From Pseudoclavibacter caeni (GTDB lineage Bacteria > Actinomycetota > Actinomycetes > Actinomycetales > Microbacteriaceae), in NCBI RefSeq assembly GCF_008831125.1, contig NZ_WBKA01000007.1, forward strand, positions 33,610 to 97,609: 64,000 bases of DNA, in the 5' to 3' direction. A program made the translations under genes and the position numbers. Of the stretch, positions 36,041 through 45,900 are shown piece by piece. The stretch's first letter is position 1. Each line of letters begins with the position of its first letter. The notes under the pieces were generated by a model. It made no database searches. It was given only the letters and a program-made list of their open reading frames with translations, and was not told the DNA's origin.

Positions 36041-37297
36041 CCGGGCTCGATCCAGCGCGGCGATGAGACTCGGCCTCCTGCGGTAGCGCTCGCGGAGTTC
36101 GCCGATGGCGCCGTTCACGAGGGCGAGCGCTTCATCCCCGGCCGCTGCCGCGGACCTCTTGATGGCGGCAAGTTCGCGTGCCGCCGGTCGATACCTGCGT
36201 GTGTTGGCCTCCACAAGCGAGCCTTCGACGAGGCGCAGCTGCACGCTGATCGCGGCGATGGGGTCGATCGCCAGATACGCCGCAGCGAGATCGGCCCAGA
36301 GCCGGTCGTCCTCGATTTCCAGCCGGGTTGCGGTCTCCCAGGCGAGGCGGGGGTCGGCCATGGTCTCGAGCTGGAACCGGATCAGCTCAGCGGGCCGGCT
36401 CAGCAAGGTCTCCTGTACATCTGGGATGAGCCCGGCGCCCGACGTCTCGATCACCCGGGCGCCGGCCCCGGCGCTCGGCCAGCGCCCGAACACCACACGC
36501 ACAGCGTCGGGAAGGTCTTGGGGCCGGTGCTGTTCGAGGAGACGCTGCCATCGCCTTGCGGCTTGCTGTGACTGGTGCCCGTGTTCGAACAGTGTCGCCT
36601 GTTCGCTCCAGTCGATGGCCAAGTCGATCTCGCCGATCTCCTCGAAGGCCGCGGCGACATCCTCGTACCAGGCCGCGACACGGCCGTCGCGCAGATGGGT
36701 GTGGATGATGGCCTCGAAGTCGCGATCGAGCACCGCGAAGCGCTTGTCGAACCATCTGACCAAAAACTCGCGGTGGTCATAGTGCGCGAGCCGATCATCC
36801 GGATCGTGGGGTGGAATCTCACCCCGGAGCGCATCGACTCGGGCTCGCAGTCGATCCAGGCCCTTCGGCCCGAGTGCCGGCGCGTAGGCGACCGGGTCGA
36901 GCTCGAAATAGTCGACCTGGTCGTCGAAGTGGAAGTCGAAGATCCAGTCGGCGAGTTTCGTCGGTGACACTGTGGCCTGTGCGGCGGCTTGGGCGTGCAG
37001 ATCGATCAGCTGGCGGCAGGCGTCACCGATGATGCCGGCGGAGTCGTCGGCGCGGGCGATCACCCGGATGGCGCTGGCCAGTGCCTTGTGCGCCACCTTA
37101 TAGGTCTCATCCGGTGTCGGCTCCACGACGCCGTATATGTTCAGCGATTGCGGATGCCGGATGGCCTGTTCGAGCAGCGCTGCACCGTCCAGCATCTGAA
37201 CCCCGTGCTCGTTGGCGACGGAGTAGCGCCACAGGTCGCGACTGCGCGAACGGATGAGGGGCAGCACGGCATCGCCGAGGGGCAGAAGGTCGCTCAT
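36032..37297 (-). CDS. DUF6880-like hypothetical protein (helical repeat)
   Basis: A 421-aa protein, mostly alpha-helical. The central block ALGPKGLDRLRARVDALRGE, then VLDRDFEAIIHTHLRDGRVAAWYEDVAAAFEEIGEIDLAIDWSEQATLFEHGHQ, resembles the DUF6880/SWIM-associated TPR-like family seen in actinobacteria; the assignment is moderate. The start ATG 37297 has a TACTCT hexamer 6 nt upstream, so it would be leaderless. Its 3' end enters the pentanucleotide repeat. It faces away from a HipB-like gene whose possible start overlaps its own. Function unknown. Confidence 0.65.
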   Translation of the reverse strand: MSDLLPLGDAVLPLIRSRSRDLWRYSVANEHGVQMLDGAALLEQAIRHPQSLNIYGVVEPTPDETYKVAHKALASAIRVIARADDSAGIIGDACRQLIDLHAQAAAQATVSPTKLADWIFDFHFDDQVDYFELDPVAYAPALGPKGLDRLRARVDALRGEIPPHDPDDRLAHYDHREFLVRWFDKRFAVLDRDFEAIIHTHLRDGRVAAWYEDVAAAFEEIGEIDLAIDWSEQATLFEHGHQSQQAARRWQRLLEQHRPQDLPDAVRVVFGRWPSAGAGARVIETSGAGLIPDVQETLLSRPAELIRFQLETMADPRLAWETATRLEIEDDRLWADLAAAYLAIDPIAAISVQLRLVEGSLVEANTRRYRPAARELAAIKRSAAAAGDEALALVNGAIGELRERYRRRPSLIAALDRARLG

Positions 37298-37583
37298 GAC
37301 TACAGAGTACTGGGGCTGGGCGCGGCGAGCAGATGGGGTGGGTGAAGATGAGGGCCTCACCCAGACACAGCTCGCTGAACGCCTGGCGTTCTCACGTGAC
37401 TATCTGGCCGATCTCGAGGCGGCCAGGCTGACGCTGTACACGACGCGACTGTTCCGCACCCTGCATGAGCTCGGCATCCGGCTCACGCTGGAGTACGAGG
37501 ATGAGACGCAAGCTGCCGACACTGCCGACACCGCCGAAACCGTAGCAGCAGGCACGGAGCTCGAGGCTGATTCCAATGCCTGA
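37296..37583 (+). CDS. HipB-like XRE antitoxin, N-terminus uncertain
   Basis: Up to 95 aa. The HTH reads GLTQTQLAERLAFSRDYLADLEAARLTLYTTRLFRTLHELGIRLTLEYE, the HipB pattern. The expected residues before the HTH (IRERRRxxG) are absent or replaced, so the true start may be the GTG near 37338 or the gene may have lost its 5' end. It overlaps the start of the HipA fragment by 8 bp. The divergent DUF6880-like gene starts 1 bp away if ATG 37296 is used. Confidence 0.6.
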   Translation: MTTEYWGWARRADGVGEDEGLTQTQLAERLAFSRDYLADLEAARLTLYTTRLFRTLHELGIRLTLEYEDETQAADTADTAETVAAGTELEADSNA

Positions 37584-37743
37584 GCTCGAGCTCTTCCTGC
37601 ATGACCAGCATGTGGGCATCGTGCGCCCAGTGAGTCGCGATCGATCGCGGGTGATGCTCGACATCGACCGGGGCTATCGGCAGCAGGCGCATGCACTCGC
37701 GAGAAATGGGGCGGCGGGGGGCGCGCGTGTACGCACGCGGTGA
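37576..37743 (+). pseudogene. HipA N-terminal fragment
   Basis: The 55-residue product starts MPELELFLHDQHVGIVRP and has RDRSRVMLDIDRGY. This is the N-terminal subdomain of HipA kinases (about 400-440 aa). It then runs into RNGAAGGARVRTR and a stop. Everything after the first subdomain, including the kinase core, is missing. The HipBA pair is therefore a remnant; the HipB part may still bind DNA. Confidence 0.65.
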
Positions 37744-37798
37744 CGGTTGGCTGCGCTTTGGCTTCCCGGCGGGGCGGATGCTCCACTCACCCGACTGC

Positions 37799-39061
37799 TT
37801 ACTGCTGGGATTCCCACAGTGCGCTGATCGGCACGGCCAGCTTTTTCGGCCCGAACGAGAGCGTGCGTTGCCCGGTGTAGAAGACGATGCCGGTGACGAG
37901 GTCGTCCCCGGTGCGCTGTGCGAGGTGATCGATGCCGCGGAAATCCTCAGCGCGCACGGTGGCGGCTGCCTTGACCTCGATGGCGATGACTCTTCCACGG
38001 CGGTCTTCGAGCACGATGTCGACCTCGACCTGATCTTTGGTGCGGTAGTGGAAGATCTCGGCGCGTGTGCGAGACCAGGTCAGCTGTCGGGCGATCTCGC
38101 TGGTGACGAAGCCCTCGAGCAGCGCCCCAAGCGGGCTGTCAAGGCGCTGCAACGATGTCTCATCCTGACTGAGCTGGTCGGCGGCGATGCCGGAGTCGAC
38201 AAAGAAGAGCTTCGGCGTGCGCACGGCACGGGCACTGAGGTTCCGGGTCCAAGCTGGCACCCGCTTGACCAGGAAGACCTGTTCCAGAAGCGCGAGGTAG
38301 CTCTCGACGGTCGGGCGCGAGATGCCGAGGTCACCTGCCAGGGTGCCGGGCACAGCCAGCCCACCGCTGCGTGCGGCGAGCAGACGAATCAGTCGACGCA
38401 TCTGAGGCCCGTGCTCGATGGCGCTGACCTGAATGACATCTCGATTGACCAGGTCGCCCACATAGTTCTCGAAGAATCGTTCTCGACGTCTGCCGCTGCG
38501 GGCGACGGCCTCGGGAAAGCCTCCTCTGACAATGCGGGCGATGTAATCGTCGCGGGTGAGATCGCTCTCGTGCCGGTAGTCGGGGCCGGCGTCGAAGACG
38601 GCATCGACGAACCCGTCAGGGGTGCCGTCGATCTCGCCCTGCGACAGCGGCCAGAGCTCGATGGTCTCGATGCGTCCGGGCAGGGCGTCGGGCACGCTGC
38701 GCAGCGACAGCACATGTGCCGATCCGGTGAGTAGAAAACGGCCGGGGCGTGGATCGGCGTCCACAGTCTCTTTGATGGCCAGCAGCAGATCGGGCTCGCG
38801 CTGTATCTCGTCGATGACCAAGAGTCCGGGATGGCTGACGAAAGTGACGGGATCAGCCTTGGCAGCCTGTCTCATCGCCGCATTGTCCAGGCTGCGCCAC
38901 TCTCGGTCGGAGGGTGTCACCTGAGCGACGACGGTGCTCTTCCCCGATTGGCGAGCCCCGACGACCAGGACGACACGGGTGTCAGTCAGCGCCTCCGCGA
39001 TCAAGGCTTCGGCGTGCCGGTCGAGGATGCGCCCAAGAGGGGAGCGCGGGGTGGAGAACAT
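37799..39061 (-). CDS. ATP-binding protein with AAA and DUF4143 domains
   Basis: A 420-aa AAA-family protein. Walker A is GARQSGKST (about residue 35), Walker B LLVIDEIQREPDL, sensor FLLTGSAHVLSL. The C-terminal DUF4143 has SYLALLEQVFLVKRVPAW, KLFFVDSGIAAD and a PD-(D/E)XK-like end (EIFHYRTKDQVEVDIVLEDRRGRVIAIEVKA). The E-V-D...IEVK arrangement fits a nuclease core. The role of this large family is not settled. It stands alone with an unusual 23-bp repeat array directly upstream. Confidence 0.85.
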   Translation of the reverse strand: MFSTPRSPLGRILDRHAEALIAEALTDTRVVLVVGARQSGKSTVVAQVTPSDREWRSLDNAAMRQAAKADPVTFVSHPGLLVIDEIQREPDLLLAIKETVDADPRPGRFLLTGSAHVLSLRSVPDALPGRIETIELWPLSQGEIDGTPDGFVDAVFDAGPDYRHESDLTRDDYIARIVRGGFPEAVARSGRRRERFFENYVGDLVNRDVIQVSAIEHGPQMRRLIRLLAARSGGLAVPGTLAGDLGISRPTVESYLALLEQVFLVKRVPAWTRNLSARAVRTPKLFFVDSGIAADQLSQDETSLQRLDSPLGALLEGFVTSEIARQLTWSRTRAEIFHYRTKDQVEVDIVLEDRRGRVIAIEVKAAATVRAEDFRGIDHLAQRTGDDLVTGIVFYTGQRTLSFGPKKLAVPISALWESQQ

Positions 39062-39078
39062 GGTGCAATGATCTCATG

Positions 39079-39193
39079 TATTTGCGCTTGGCCGCCAGTC
39101 GTATTTTCACTTGGCCGCTGCTTCCATTTGCCTTTGGCCGCTACCTACATCTTCATCTGGTCGCTACACGTATCTGCATCTGGCCGATCAGTG
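39079..39193. repeat. Five 23-bp imperfect tandem repeats upstream of the DUF4143 ATPase
   Basis: Units start at 39079, 39102, 39125, 39148 and 39171, exactly 23 bp apart. The shared core is TATTTGCACTTGGCCGCT-like: TATTTGCGCTTGGCCGCC, TATTTTCACTTGGCCGCT, CATTTGCCTTTGGCCGCT, CATCTTCATCTGGTCGCT, TATCTGCATCTGGCCGAT. The array fills the 145 bp between the starts of the ATPase gene and the end of the HNH gene. As 23 is not a multiple of 3, it is not coding. Confidence 0.9.
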
Positions 39194-39206
39194 CCACGAA
39201 GCGCGA

Positions 39207-40223
39207 CTACGGGATGATCTTGTGCACTCCACCCCACACATGCTCCCGGTGCCATTGCAGGTACGCGCCGCCGGGCGATGCGGCGGGGGAGGGCACGAGG
39301 AGGCGATCGAGCATCCCTGCAGCGCCGAAGTTGTGTGCCACGCGTTCGTCGGCGGCCGCGGCGTCGCGCAGGTGCGGTGCCCGCACGATGGTGAGGTCGT
39401 CAGCGACGGTGACCAGCCCTTGGTCGAAGGCCACGTCGTGGGTGGGGCAGGCGGCGATGCCGTTGTGCGCGTCGAGGCGCTCGCGGCCGGTCGCGTCGCG
39501 CCATGGCTTCACGTGGCTGGCGATCAGCAGGTGTCGGCTGTTCGGGATGGCGTCGGCGCGCAACCCGCAGAAGGCGCAGGTGCGCTGGTAGTTGCGCAGC
39601 ACATCCTTGGCGAAGCGCTGCTGGCCGATGCGCTGCCCGGCGACGGCGAGGCGCTCGGTCTCGGCGGTTGGGATGTCGGGCGCCTTCTGCTGCCAGGCGT
39701 CGATCTCGATCTGCACGGCCTGTTCCATTTGCCAGTCGGGAATCAGATCGATCTCGAAGAACGCGCCGATGTCGGCGGGGGAATCATGCGGCACCAGCTC
39801 GAGGAAGTCGGGCAGCTGCACGGCGCTGATGCCCGCGGCGCGTGAGGCGAGCAGCAGTCGCTGGTAGATCGCGAGGTATGCCGGCACGTCGCGGGTCAGT
39901 TCGAGTGCGACGATCACGTCGTTCTTGGCGCCGTTCGGGCTTGATCCGTCGAGATTCGACATTTTGCGGATGATGCTTCCGGGCGAGCGTCGGAACAGTC
40001 GCGCCAGCTGCGGCACCGGCTCGGGTGCCCTGGTGATGTTCGCGCCGCCGTAGCCGTGCCCGTTGACGCGGAAGCTCGCTCCGAAGCACAGCAGCGTCTC
40101 GACCGGGAAGAACGCCTCCTGCCTGCTGCCGGGTGATGCGGGCCTGCGCGCGAGGATGCGCTCGAACTGCGCCCGCGCATCCGCCTGCGTCAGGTGCAGG
40201 TAGGAGTCGAGCGGGTAGGGCAT
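39207..40223 (-). CDS. HNH endonuclease family protein
   Basis: A 338-aa protein. The N-terminal half (RQEAFFPVETLLCFGASFRVN, then RMSNLDGSSPNGAKNDV) is like the DNA-recognition region found before HNH domains in solitary restriction-like nucleases. The C-terminal HNH core shows CAFCG, LLIASHVKPWRDA, and NGIAACPTHDVAFDQGLVTV, with the Cys pair, the metal-binding His and the Asn. The start at 40223 is chosen as MPYPLDSYLHL, in line with family N-termini. Probably a type II-like or modification-dependent restriction nuclease, with no methylase beside it. Confidence 0.85.
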   Translation of the reverse strand: MPYPLDSYLHLTQADARAQFERILARRPASPGSRQEAFFPVETLLCFGASFRVNGHGYGGANITRAPEPVPQLARLFRRSPGSIIRKMSNLDGSSPNGAKNDVIVALELTRDVPAYLAIYQRLLLASRAAGISAVQLPDFLELVPHDSPADIGAFFEIDLIPDWQMEQAVQIEIDAWQQKAPDIPTAETERLAVAGQRIGQQRFAKDVLRNYQRTCAFCGLRADAIPNSRHLLIASHVKPWRDATGRERLDAHNGIAACPTHDVAFDQGLVTVADDLTIVRAPHLRDAAAADERVAHNFGAAGMLDRLLVPSPAASPGGAYLQWHREHVWGGVHKIIP

Positions 40224-40261
40224 GGTGCCAGGATATCGCCGCCGAACACATGCTTGGGCAC

Positions 40262-40351
40262 GAATCACTCAGTGGCGCGAATCACTCAGCGGCACTGACT
40301 CATTCAGCAACACTGTGCCGAGTCGGCAGTGTCAGAGCCTCCTGATAGCCT
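40262..40351 (+). promoter_or_regulatory. Promoter with repeats and a hairpin, for the helicase-sigma gene
   Basis: Three 17-bp imperfect direct repeats, GAATCACTCAGTGGCGC-like, lie at 40262-40278, 40279-40295 and 40296-40312. A hairpin CACTG(TG)CCGA-G-TCGGCAGTG follows (40311-40331). A candidate -35 TCGGCA (40323-40328) and -10 TAGCCT (40346-40351) are 17 bp apart, and the hairpin's right arm covers the -35. Confidence 0.5.
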
Positions 40352-40393
40352 CCCCGTGAACCTCTGCATGCGGCAGGGGAACAAGGGGAGGGC

Positions 40394-42892
40394 ATGAGAG
40401 ATCAGGTCTATCGCTGGCAGTCCGAGGCATTTGCGGCCTGGGTTGAGCATGGGCATCGAGGCGTCGTCGAGGCCGTCACCGGCGCGGGCAAGACGCGCCT
40501 CGGCGTGCTTGCGGTGAAGGCTGCGCTGAGCGCAGGCATCAACGTGGTGATCATGGTTCCCACGATCGAGCTGCTCGACCAGTGGATGGCCACATTGCGC
40601 GCCGCTCTGCCACAGCAGCGCATCGGTCGCCTGGGAGGCGGAGGCCATGACGATCTGTACGGTCATGATCTGATCGTTGGCACGGTGCACAGCGTCGCGC
40701 GCGCGTTCATGAGTGAGGGCATCGAGTTGCTCAGCTCGTCTCGGCAGGGGCTTCTTGTCGCCGACGAATGTCATCGATACGCAGCCGATCAGTTCTCGGC
40801 GGCGCTCAGTGAGAACTTCGATTGGAGGCTTGGGCTCACCGCCACGTATGAACGCACCGATGAGCTCGACCAGAGCGTACTCGACCCATTCTTCGGCGGC
40901 GTGGTCTTCAGGCTCTGGTACGACAGAGCCCTCGACGACGGGGTGATCGCACCGTTCGACGTCGCTCTGGTGGGTGTGCCGCTCGATCCGGCTCGCAGGG
41001 CGACGTACGACGATTACAGCCATCGCCTCCGTGAGGCCAGGCGCGGGCTGCAGTGGAATCTGCCACAGCGCATGCTTACCGCCGATGGTGACCTGGCCGT
41101 GCCGTTTCCGGTGTTCCTCCGGATGGTGACCATCTGGGCTGCTGCTGATGACGGCAGTGCGCGAAGTCGGCTGGCGGCGACGCTGCTGAACCTGATCGGT
41201 GCCCGTCGTCGCCTGCTGGCAGATGCGCCGGCCAAGATTCTCGCGCTTGATGACCTGCTGCCGGCGATCCGAGCCGCTCATGGCGCCTTGGTCTTCGCGC
41301 AGACTCAGGATGCGGCCAACGCTGCCACCGACCGCTTGCGCAGCGCCGGGGTCGAGGCGGCCGCCACCCACAGCGGTCTGACCAGAGAAGATCGGCATCT
41401 GCGGCTCGACAGGTTCCGCTCGCGGGAGATTGACGTGCTGGCGGCGCCGAGGGTGCTCGACGAAGGCGTCGACGTGCCCGATGCCGACCTGGGCCTCATC
41501 ATCGCGGCAAATCACAGCCGCCGTCAGATGGTGCAGCGACTCGGGCGCATCATCCGTCGCAAGACCCCGCCACGAGCCGGGCGGCTGGTCTACCTCTACG
41601 CGATCGACACTGTCGAAGACCCCAATGTGGCAGGGGATGAGCATCTTTCATCCATTCTGCGGTACGCGCGTCGGGTGGGCTGGTTCGATTCATCGCGTGA
41701 TCCAGAGCTGCTGCGATTTCTGCTCGCCGAGCAGGCTGTGCCGGCGCGTGAGCCAGAGCAGGTGCCCGAGCCGGAGTTCGTGGGGCTCAACCTGCCCGAC
41801 GACAGCGGCCAAGGGCCTGAAAATCGACGCCCGGGCATCCATGTGTGCGCTGATGCGCTGCACGATCATCTGCTCAGAATCGGCCGCTATGAGCTGCTCA
41901 CAGCCGAGCAGGAGCGAGCACTCGGCCGCTGCCAGACGCAAGGCGAGCTCGCGCAGGAGGCGCTGCGGCAGGAGCGGTATGCGACGCGTCGGCAGCGCAG
42001 GGCGTTCGAACGTCAGGGGCAGCAGGCGCGACGTGCACGTGAACGGTTCATTCTGTCGAACCTGCGTCTGGTCGTGAGTGTCGCCAAACGTTATGCCTGG
42101 CAGGGCAGAGCGGGTGCCGACGTTCTCGATCTGGTGCAGGAGGGCACCATCGGACTCATCCGTGCGGTGCAGAAATTCGACGAGGAGAGAGGGAACAAGT
42201 TCTCGACCTACGCCACATGGTGGATCCGCCAGACGATCACGCGTGCGCTTGCTGATCAGGCTCGCACCATTCGGCTTCCCGTGCATGTTGTCGAGACACT
42301 GAACTCGGCACGCCTCGAGGCGAAGCGCATGATCTTCGAGTCCCCGGAGCTCCTCTATCAGCGTGGAGGGCGTCAGCGGCTGCTGGCCATGGTCGCGCAG
42401 TCGGTTGAGGAAGACGTCGACAAGCTTGAGCTGTTCATGCTCAGAGCTGAGCCGCCGCAGTCGCTGGACGCATTCCGGTGGGTGGTCGAAAGCGGGCGCA
42501 TAGCCCCCGGCACACTTGCCGACTCCGTCATTGACGACGCGGCGCCGGGCATCGACGACCAACTCTGTGCGTGGGAAGACACCGCAATGCTCAATCAGCT
42601 GCTTTCCCTCCTGCCGCAGCGCGATCGTCTGATCCTGAGGGCGCGCTTCGGCCTGCTCACTGGGGAGGAGGAGACATTGGATGCTGTGGCGACCCGCGTG
42701 GGCGTGACACGTGAGCGTGTGCGCCAGATCGTCAACAAGTCACTGGTGCTGCTGCGAGAGCATGCGGAGGCAGACGGTGGAGGTCATCCAGCCTCACCGA
42801 TAGCTCACGCGTTCGTCAGGCGCAGGGCACGCGCGGATGCCGACGTCGTGATGCGTCAGCGGTATCGGCGCCTGCACGCGGTGAGTGACTGA
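40394..42892 (+). CDS. Fusion of an SF2 helicase with a sigma-70 factor
   Basis: An 832-aa protein. Residues 1 to about 450 are an SF2 helicase/translocase (type I/III restriction-like): Walker [11 protein letters not shown] (about 28-36), DECH (about 122) in place of DEAH, motif [11 protein letters not shown], and motifs [17 protein letters not shown] and [12 protein letters not shown]. From about 486 the protein is a sigma factor: region 1.2 [20 protein letters not shown], region 2 (about 556-632) with [29 protein letters not shown] and [17 protein letters not shown], a divergent region 3, and region 4 (about 742-792) with [19 protein letters not shown]. The order and completeness match a group 1/2 sigma without region 1.1. 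It has its own promoter and lies 95 bp upstream of a DISARM-like operon. Confidence 0.88.
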   Translation: MRDQVYRWQSEAFAAWVEHGHRGVVEAVTGAGKTRLGVLAVKAALSAGINVVIMVPTIELLDQWMATLRAALPQQRIGRLGGGGHDDLYGHDLIVGTVHSVARAFMSEGIELLSSSRQGLLVADECHRYAADQFSAALSENFDWRLGLTATYERTDELDQSVLDPFFGGVVFRLWYDRALDDGVIAPFDVALVGVPLDPARRATYDDYSHRLREARRGLQWNLPQRMLTADGDLAVPFPVFLRMVTIWAAADDGSARSRLAATLLNLIGARRRLLADAPAKILALDDLLPAIRAAHGALVFAQTQDAANAATDRLRSAGVEAAATHSGLTREDRHLRLDRFRSREIDVLAAPRVLDEGVDVPDADLGLIIAANHSRRQMVQRLGRIIRRKTPPRAGRLVYLYAIDTVEDPNVAGDEHLSSILRYARRVGWFDSSRDPELLRFLLAEQAVPAREPEQVPEPEFVGLNLPDDSGQGPENRRPGIHVCADALHDHLLRIGRYELLTAEQERALGRCQTQGELAQEALRQERYATRRQRRAFERQGQQARRARERFILSNLRLVVSVAKRYAWQGRAGADVLDLVQEGTIGLIRAVQKFDEERGNKFSTYATWWIRQTITRALADQARTIRLPVHVVETLNSARLEAKRMIFESPELLYQRGGRQRLLAMVAQSVEEDVDKLELFMLRAEPPQSLDAFRWVVESGRIAPGTLADSVIDDAAPGIDDQLCAWEDTAMLNQLLSLLPQRDRLILRARFGLLTGEEETLDAVATRVGVTRERVRQIVNKSLVLLREHAEADGGGHPASPIAHAFVRRRARADADVVMRQRYRRLHAVSD

Positions 42893-42943
42893 GTCGAACT
42901 TCAGTGCAGGTATTCGGCGCTGTGGTGCATAAACAAGACCGCC

Positions 42944-42969
42944 TAGAATACACAGGTGCCCCCCTGTGT
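42944..42969 (+). promoter_or_regulatory. Promoter and inverted repeat of the DISARM-like operon
   Basis: TAGAAT (42944-42949) is a good -10. Directly behind it ACACAGG (42950-42956), 6 nt, CCTGTGT (42963-42969) form a 7-bp inverted repeat around the expected transcription start, either an operator or a leader hairpin. The first start codon ATG 42988 has GGAAGG 10 nt upstream. No good -35 is seen. Confidence 0.55.
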
Positions 42970-42987
42970 GAGGAAGGATCACGCCCG

Positions 42988-45900
42988 ATGGTGTCAACGT
43001 TGCCAGTCTCTTCAACGATGTCTCAAGTATCGACGCCTTCTGCAGAGAGTGTACGGACGACCGATCGCACCTCGATGATCGTGCCGGGCAGTACTGTCAT
43101 CGTGCGTGATGAACAATGGCTGGTCACGAGTACGGCCCAAACTGAAGACGGCCTGCGCGTCGATGTCCAGGGGCTGAGCGAGCTGGTGCGCGACACAACA
43201 GCCTCGTTCTACGCCGCTCTCGACGAGATCACACCGTTCAACCCACGCGACGCTCGCCTGCGCGCCGACGATTCTCCGAAGTACCGTCAGTCACGCGTAT
43301 GGCTCGAAGCGATGATGCGTCAGATACCGGTTCCTCTCGAACAAGATACCCTGACCGTGAGCAGTGAGATGCTGCTCGACCCGCTTGAGTACCAGTACGA
43401 GGCTGTTGAAAGAGCGCTGAGCCCTGAGAATCTGCGACCTCGCATTCTGCTGGCGGATGCCGTGGGGCTTGGCAAAACCGCTGAGATCGGCATGATCTTG
43501 AGTGAACTTGTGCGGCGAGGCAGGGGCGACCGCATCCTTATCGTCACGCCGAAGCATGTGCTGGAGCAGACCCAGCAAGAAATGTGGGTGCGCTTCGCAC
43601 TGCCATTTGTGCGTCTTGATTCGGTCGGCATCCAACGCGTCCGTCAGGAGCTGCCGGCAAGCCGGAACCCGTTCGCCTACTATCACCGCGTGATCGTCTC
43701 GATAGACACTCTGAAGAGCGACCGGTACCTGAGCGCCCTGCAGCGCCAGCAGTGGGATGCAGTGGTGATCGATGAAGCCCACGGGCTGTCCAACTCCGCC
43801 ACGCAGAACAACCGGCTGGCGCGTACGCTGTCTCGGCGCACGGATGCATTGATTCTGGCTTCGGCGACACCTCACAACGGCGATCCGCAATCTTTCGCGG
43901 AGCTCGTCCGACTGCTCGATCCGTCTGCGGTGCCGGCCGATGGCATCATCGATGCGAAAGACTCTCGACAGTTGGCTGATTTGCGGCGACTCGTCGTTCG
44001 TCGCCATCGCAATACACCGTCAGTTGCCAAGGTAGTTGGAACAGAGTGGGCCCCGCGGGCTGCTCCAGTCAATCTGACGGTGGCGACTTCTCCCGAAGAA
44101 GAAGCTGTCGCCCGTGAGTTGCAAGATATCTGGCTTTTCCCGGAGTCGGGACGAACCCCGTACTCCGGTCAGAATGGTTCGCTGTTCGGGTGGGTCCTTG
44201 CGAAAGCCTATCTGTCGTCGCCTGCGGCGCTGGCTGAAACCATCACGCAGCGGCGAAACCGGCTCGTCGTGCACAATGATGCGCCCTGGCCGGCTTCGAG
44301 TACCAGCAGAGTGGATGCGTCAGCCTTGCTCAGATGCGAGGCTCCAGCCGAGCGGGAGGCGCCATTCGCCGGCCCTCAAACCGAGATCCGTGCCCTCGAC
44401 GAACTCGCTCGCTTGAACGACGCCGCTTTGAGCGGTGCTTCCGGCAAGTTGCTCCAGCTCACCGAGTACCTGAAGGAAATCGGCATTGGGCCGAGGTCAA
44501 AGACCCGCGTGGTGGTCTTCGCCGAACGTGTAGCGACGCTGAAATGGTTGAAGCAACAGCTCCCAGCTCTCATGAACATGCCAGATAAAGCGTTCGAGGT
44601 CATGCATGGCGGCTTGACCGATGAAGAGCAGCAGTCGATCGTCGACCGGTTCAAGCGCAGCCAGACCGATCTGCGTGTGCTGATCACGGGTGATGTCGCG
44701 AGTGAAGGCGTGAACCTGCACGCGCAGTGCCACGACCTCGTTCACTTCGACATCCCGTGGAGTCTGATCCGCATTGAACAGCGCAACGGTCGCATCGATC
44801 GGTACGGGCAGAAGCATTCGCCACGCATCGCGACCCTGTTGCTCACCCCGCGCTGTGATCGTTTCAGCGGTGACCTTCGCGTGCTGACCACTGTGGTCGA
44901 GAAAGAACACCAGGCCCATGAAGCTCTGGGAGACACCGCCTCGTTGCTCGGCAAGCACAGCGTCAAGGGCGAGGAAGAAGCGATCCGCGACGCCTTGATG
45001 AAGGAGCGCGATCTGCGCTTCAGCGCGGCTGGCCAAGCCCTTGAGGCTGCGGAGAAGGGAGATCTCTCCGCAGCGCAGGCAGCGACGGCCGACGTGACTG
45101 ATTCCTGGGAGGCACTGCTGCTCAGCCAGCTGGAGGCTCCCGAGACGGCCATGTCCAACAACACGAATCAGGCACAGACTGATGGCGGTACGGGGCTGTT
45201 CAGATCCCCATCGGAGTACCTGAACACTGCGTTGCAGGCCGGCTATGCTCACCCGGAAGAACGACCTGGTGACCGCGGTCAAGGTGGTGGCGTCGGGCTG
45301 CAGCTGCCAGAAGAAGATGTCGTCGAGCTGGTTCCGCCTCCCGAGCTTCGGCAACGCCTCAGCGTGCTGCCGCAGAGCTATATCAAGGATCGAAAGATAA
45401 ACGACGGCCTGCTGCTGGTTACGAGCAAGAAACTGGGCGAAGATCTCTACGCTCGTGCCCGAAACTCCGATTCACTGTGGCCGACCGGGCACTATCTTGG
45501 CCCATTGCACCCGGTGCTTGACTGGGCTGGCGATCGGCTGCTCTCAAGGTTCGATCGAAATGAGATTCCTGTCATGCGCAGTGACGTGGAGATGCCTGTG
45601 GTGGCCGTCGTCGGCACGTTGAGCAACGTTCGGGGGCAGGTCATCTCTCGTGTGCTCGCCACAGTGCACTTCACTGATCCGGGCGCTGAGCAGCCGTTGT
45701 TCACCACGATGCACGAGAGCTTCAATGAACTGGTCGAGACCCTGAGTATCGCCTCGACGACCAACCTGATCAACCCAGGCCCGGTTCCTGACGGAGATCT
45801 CAGAGCACTGCAGCACTTGATCCCGGCATCGGTGGATGCGGTGCTCCAGCAGATGGAACCGCTGGCTGACGGAATGCGCGAGCGTGCACGGCAGCGAGTC

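Noticed and set aside
39079..39193. CRISPR array
   Set aside because: The units are 23 bp in direct tandem without separate spacers of constant length, they are imperfect, and no cas gene is in the window.
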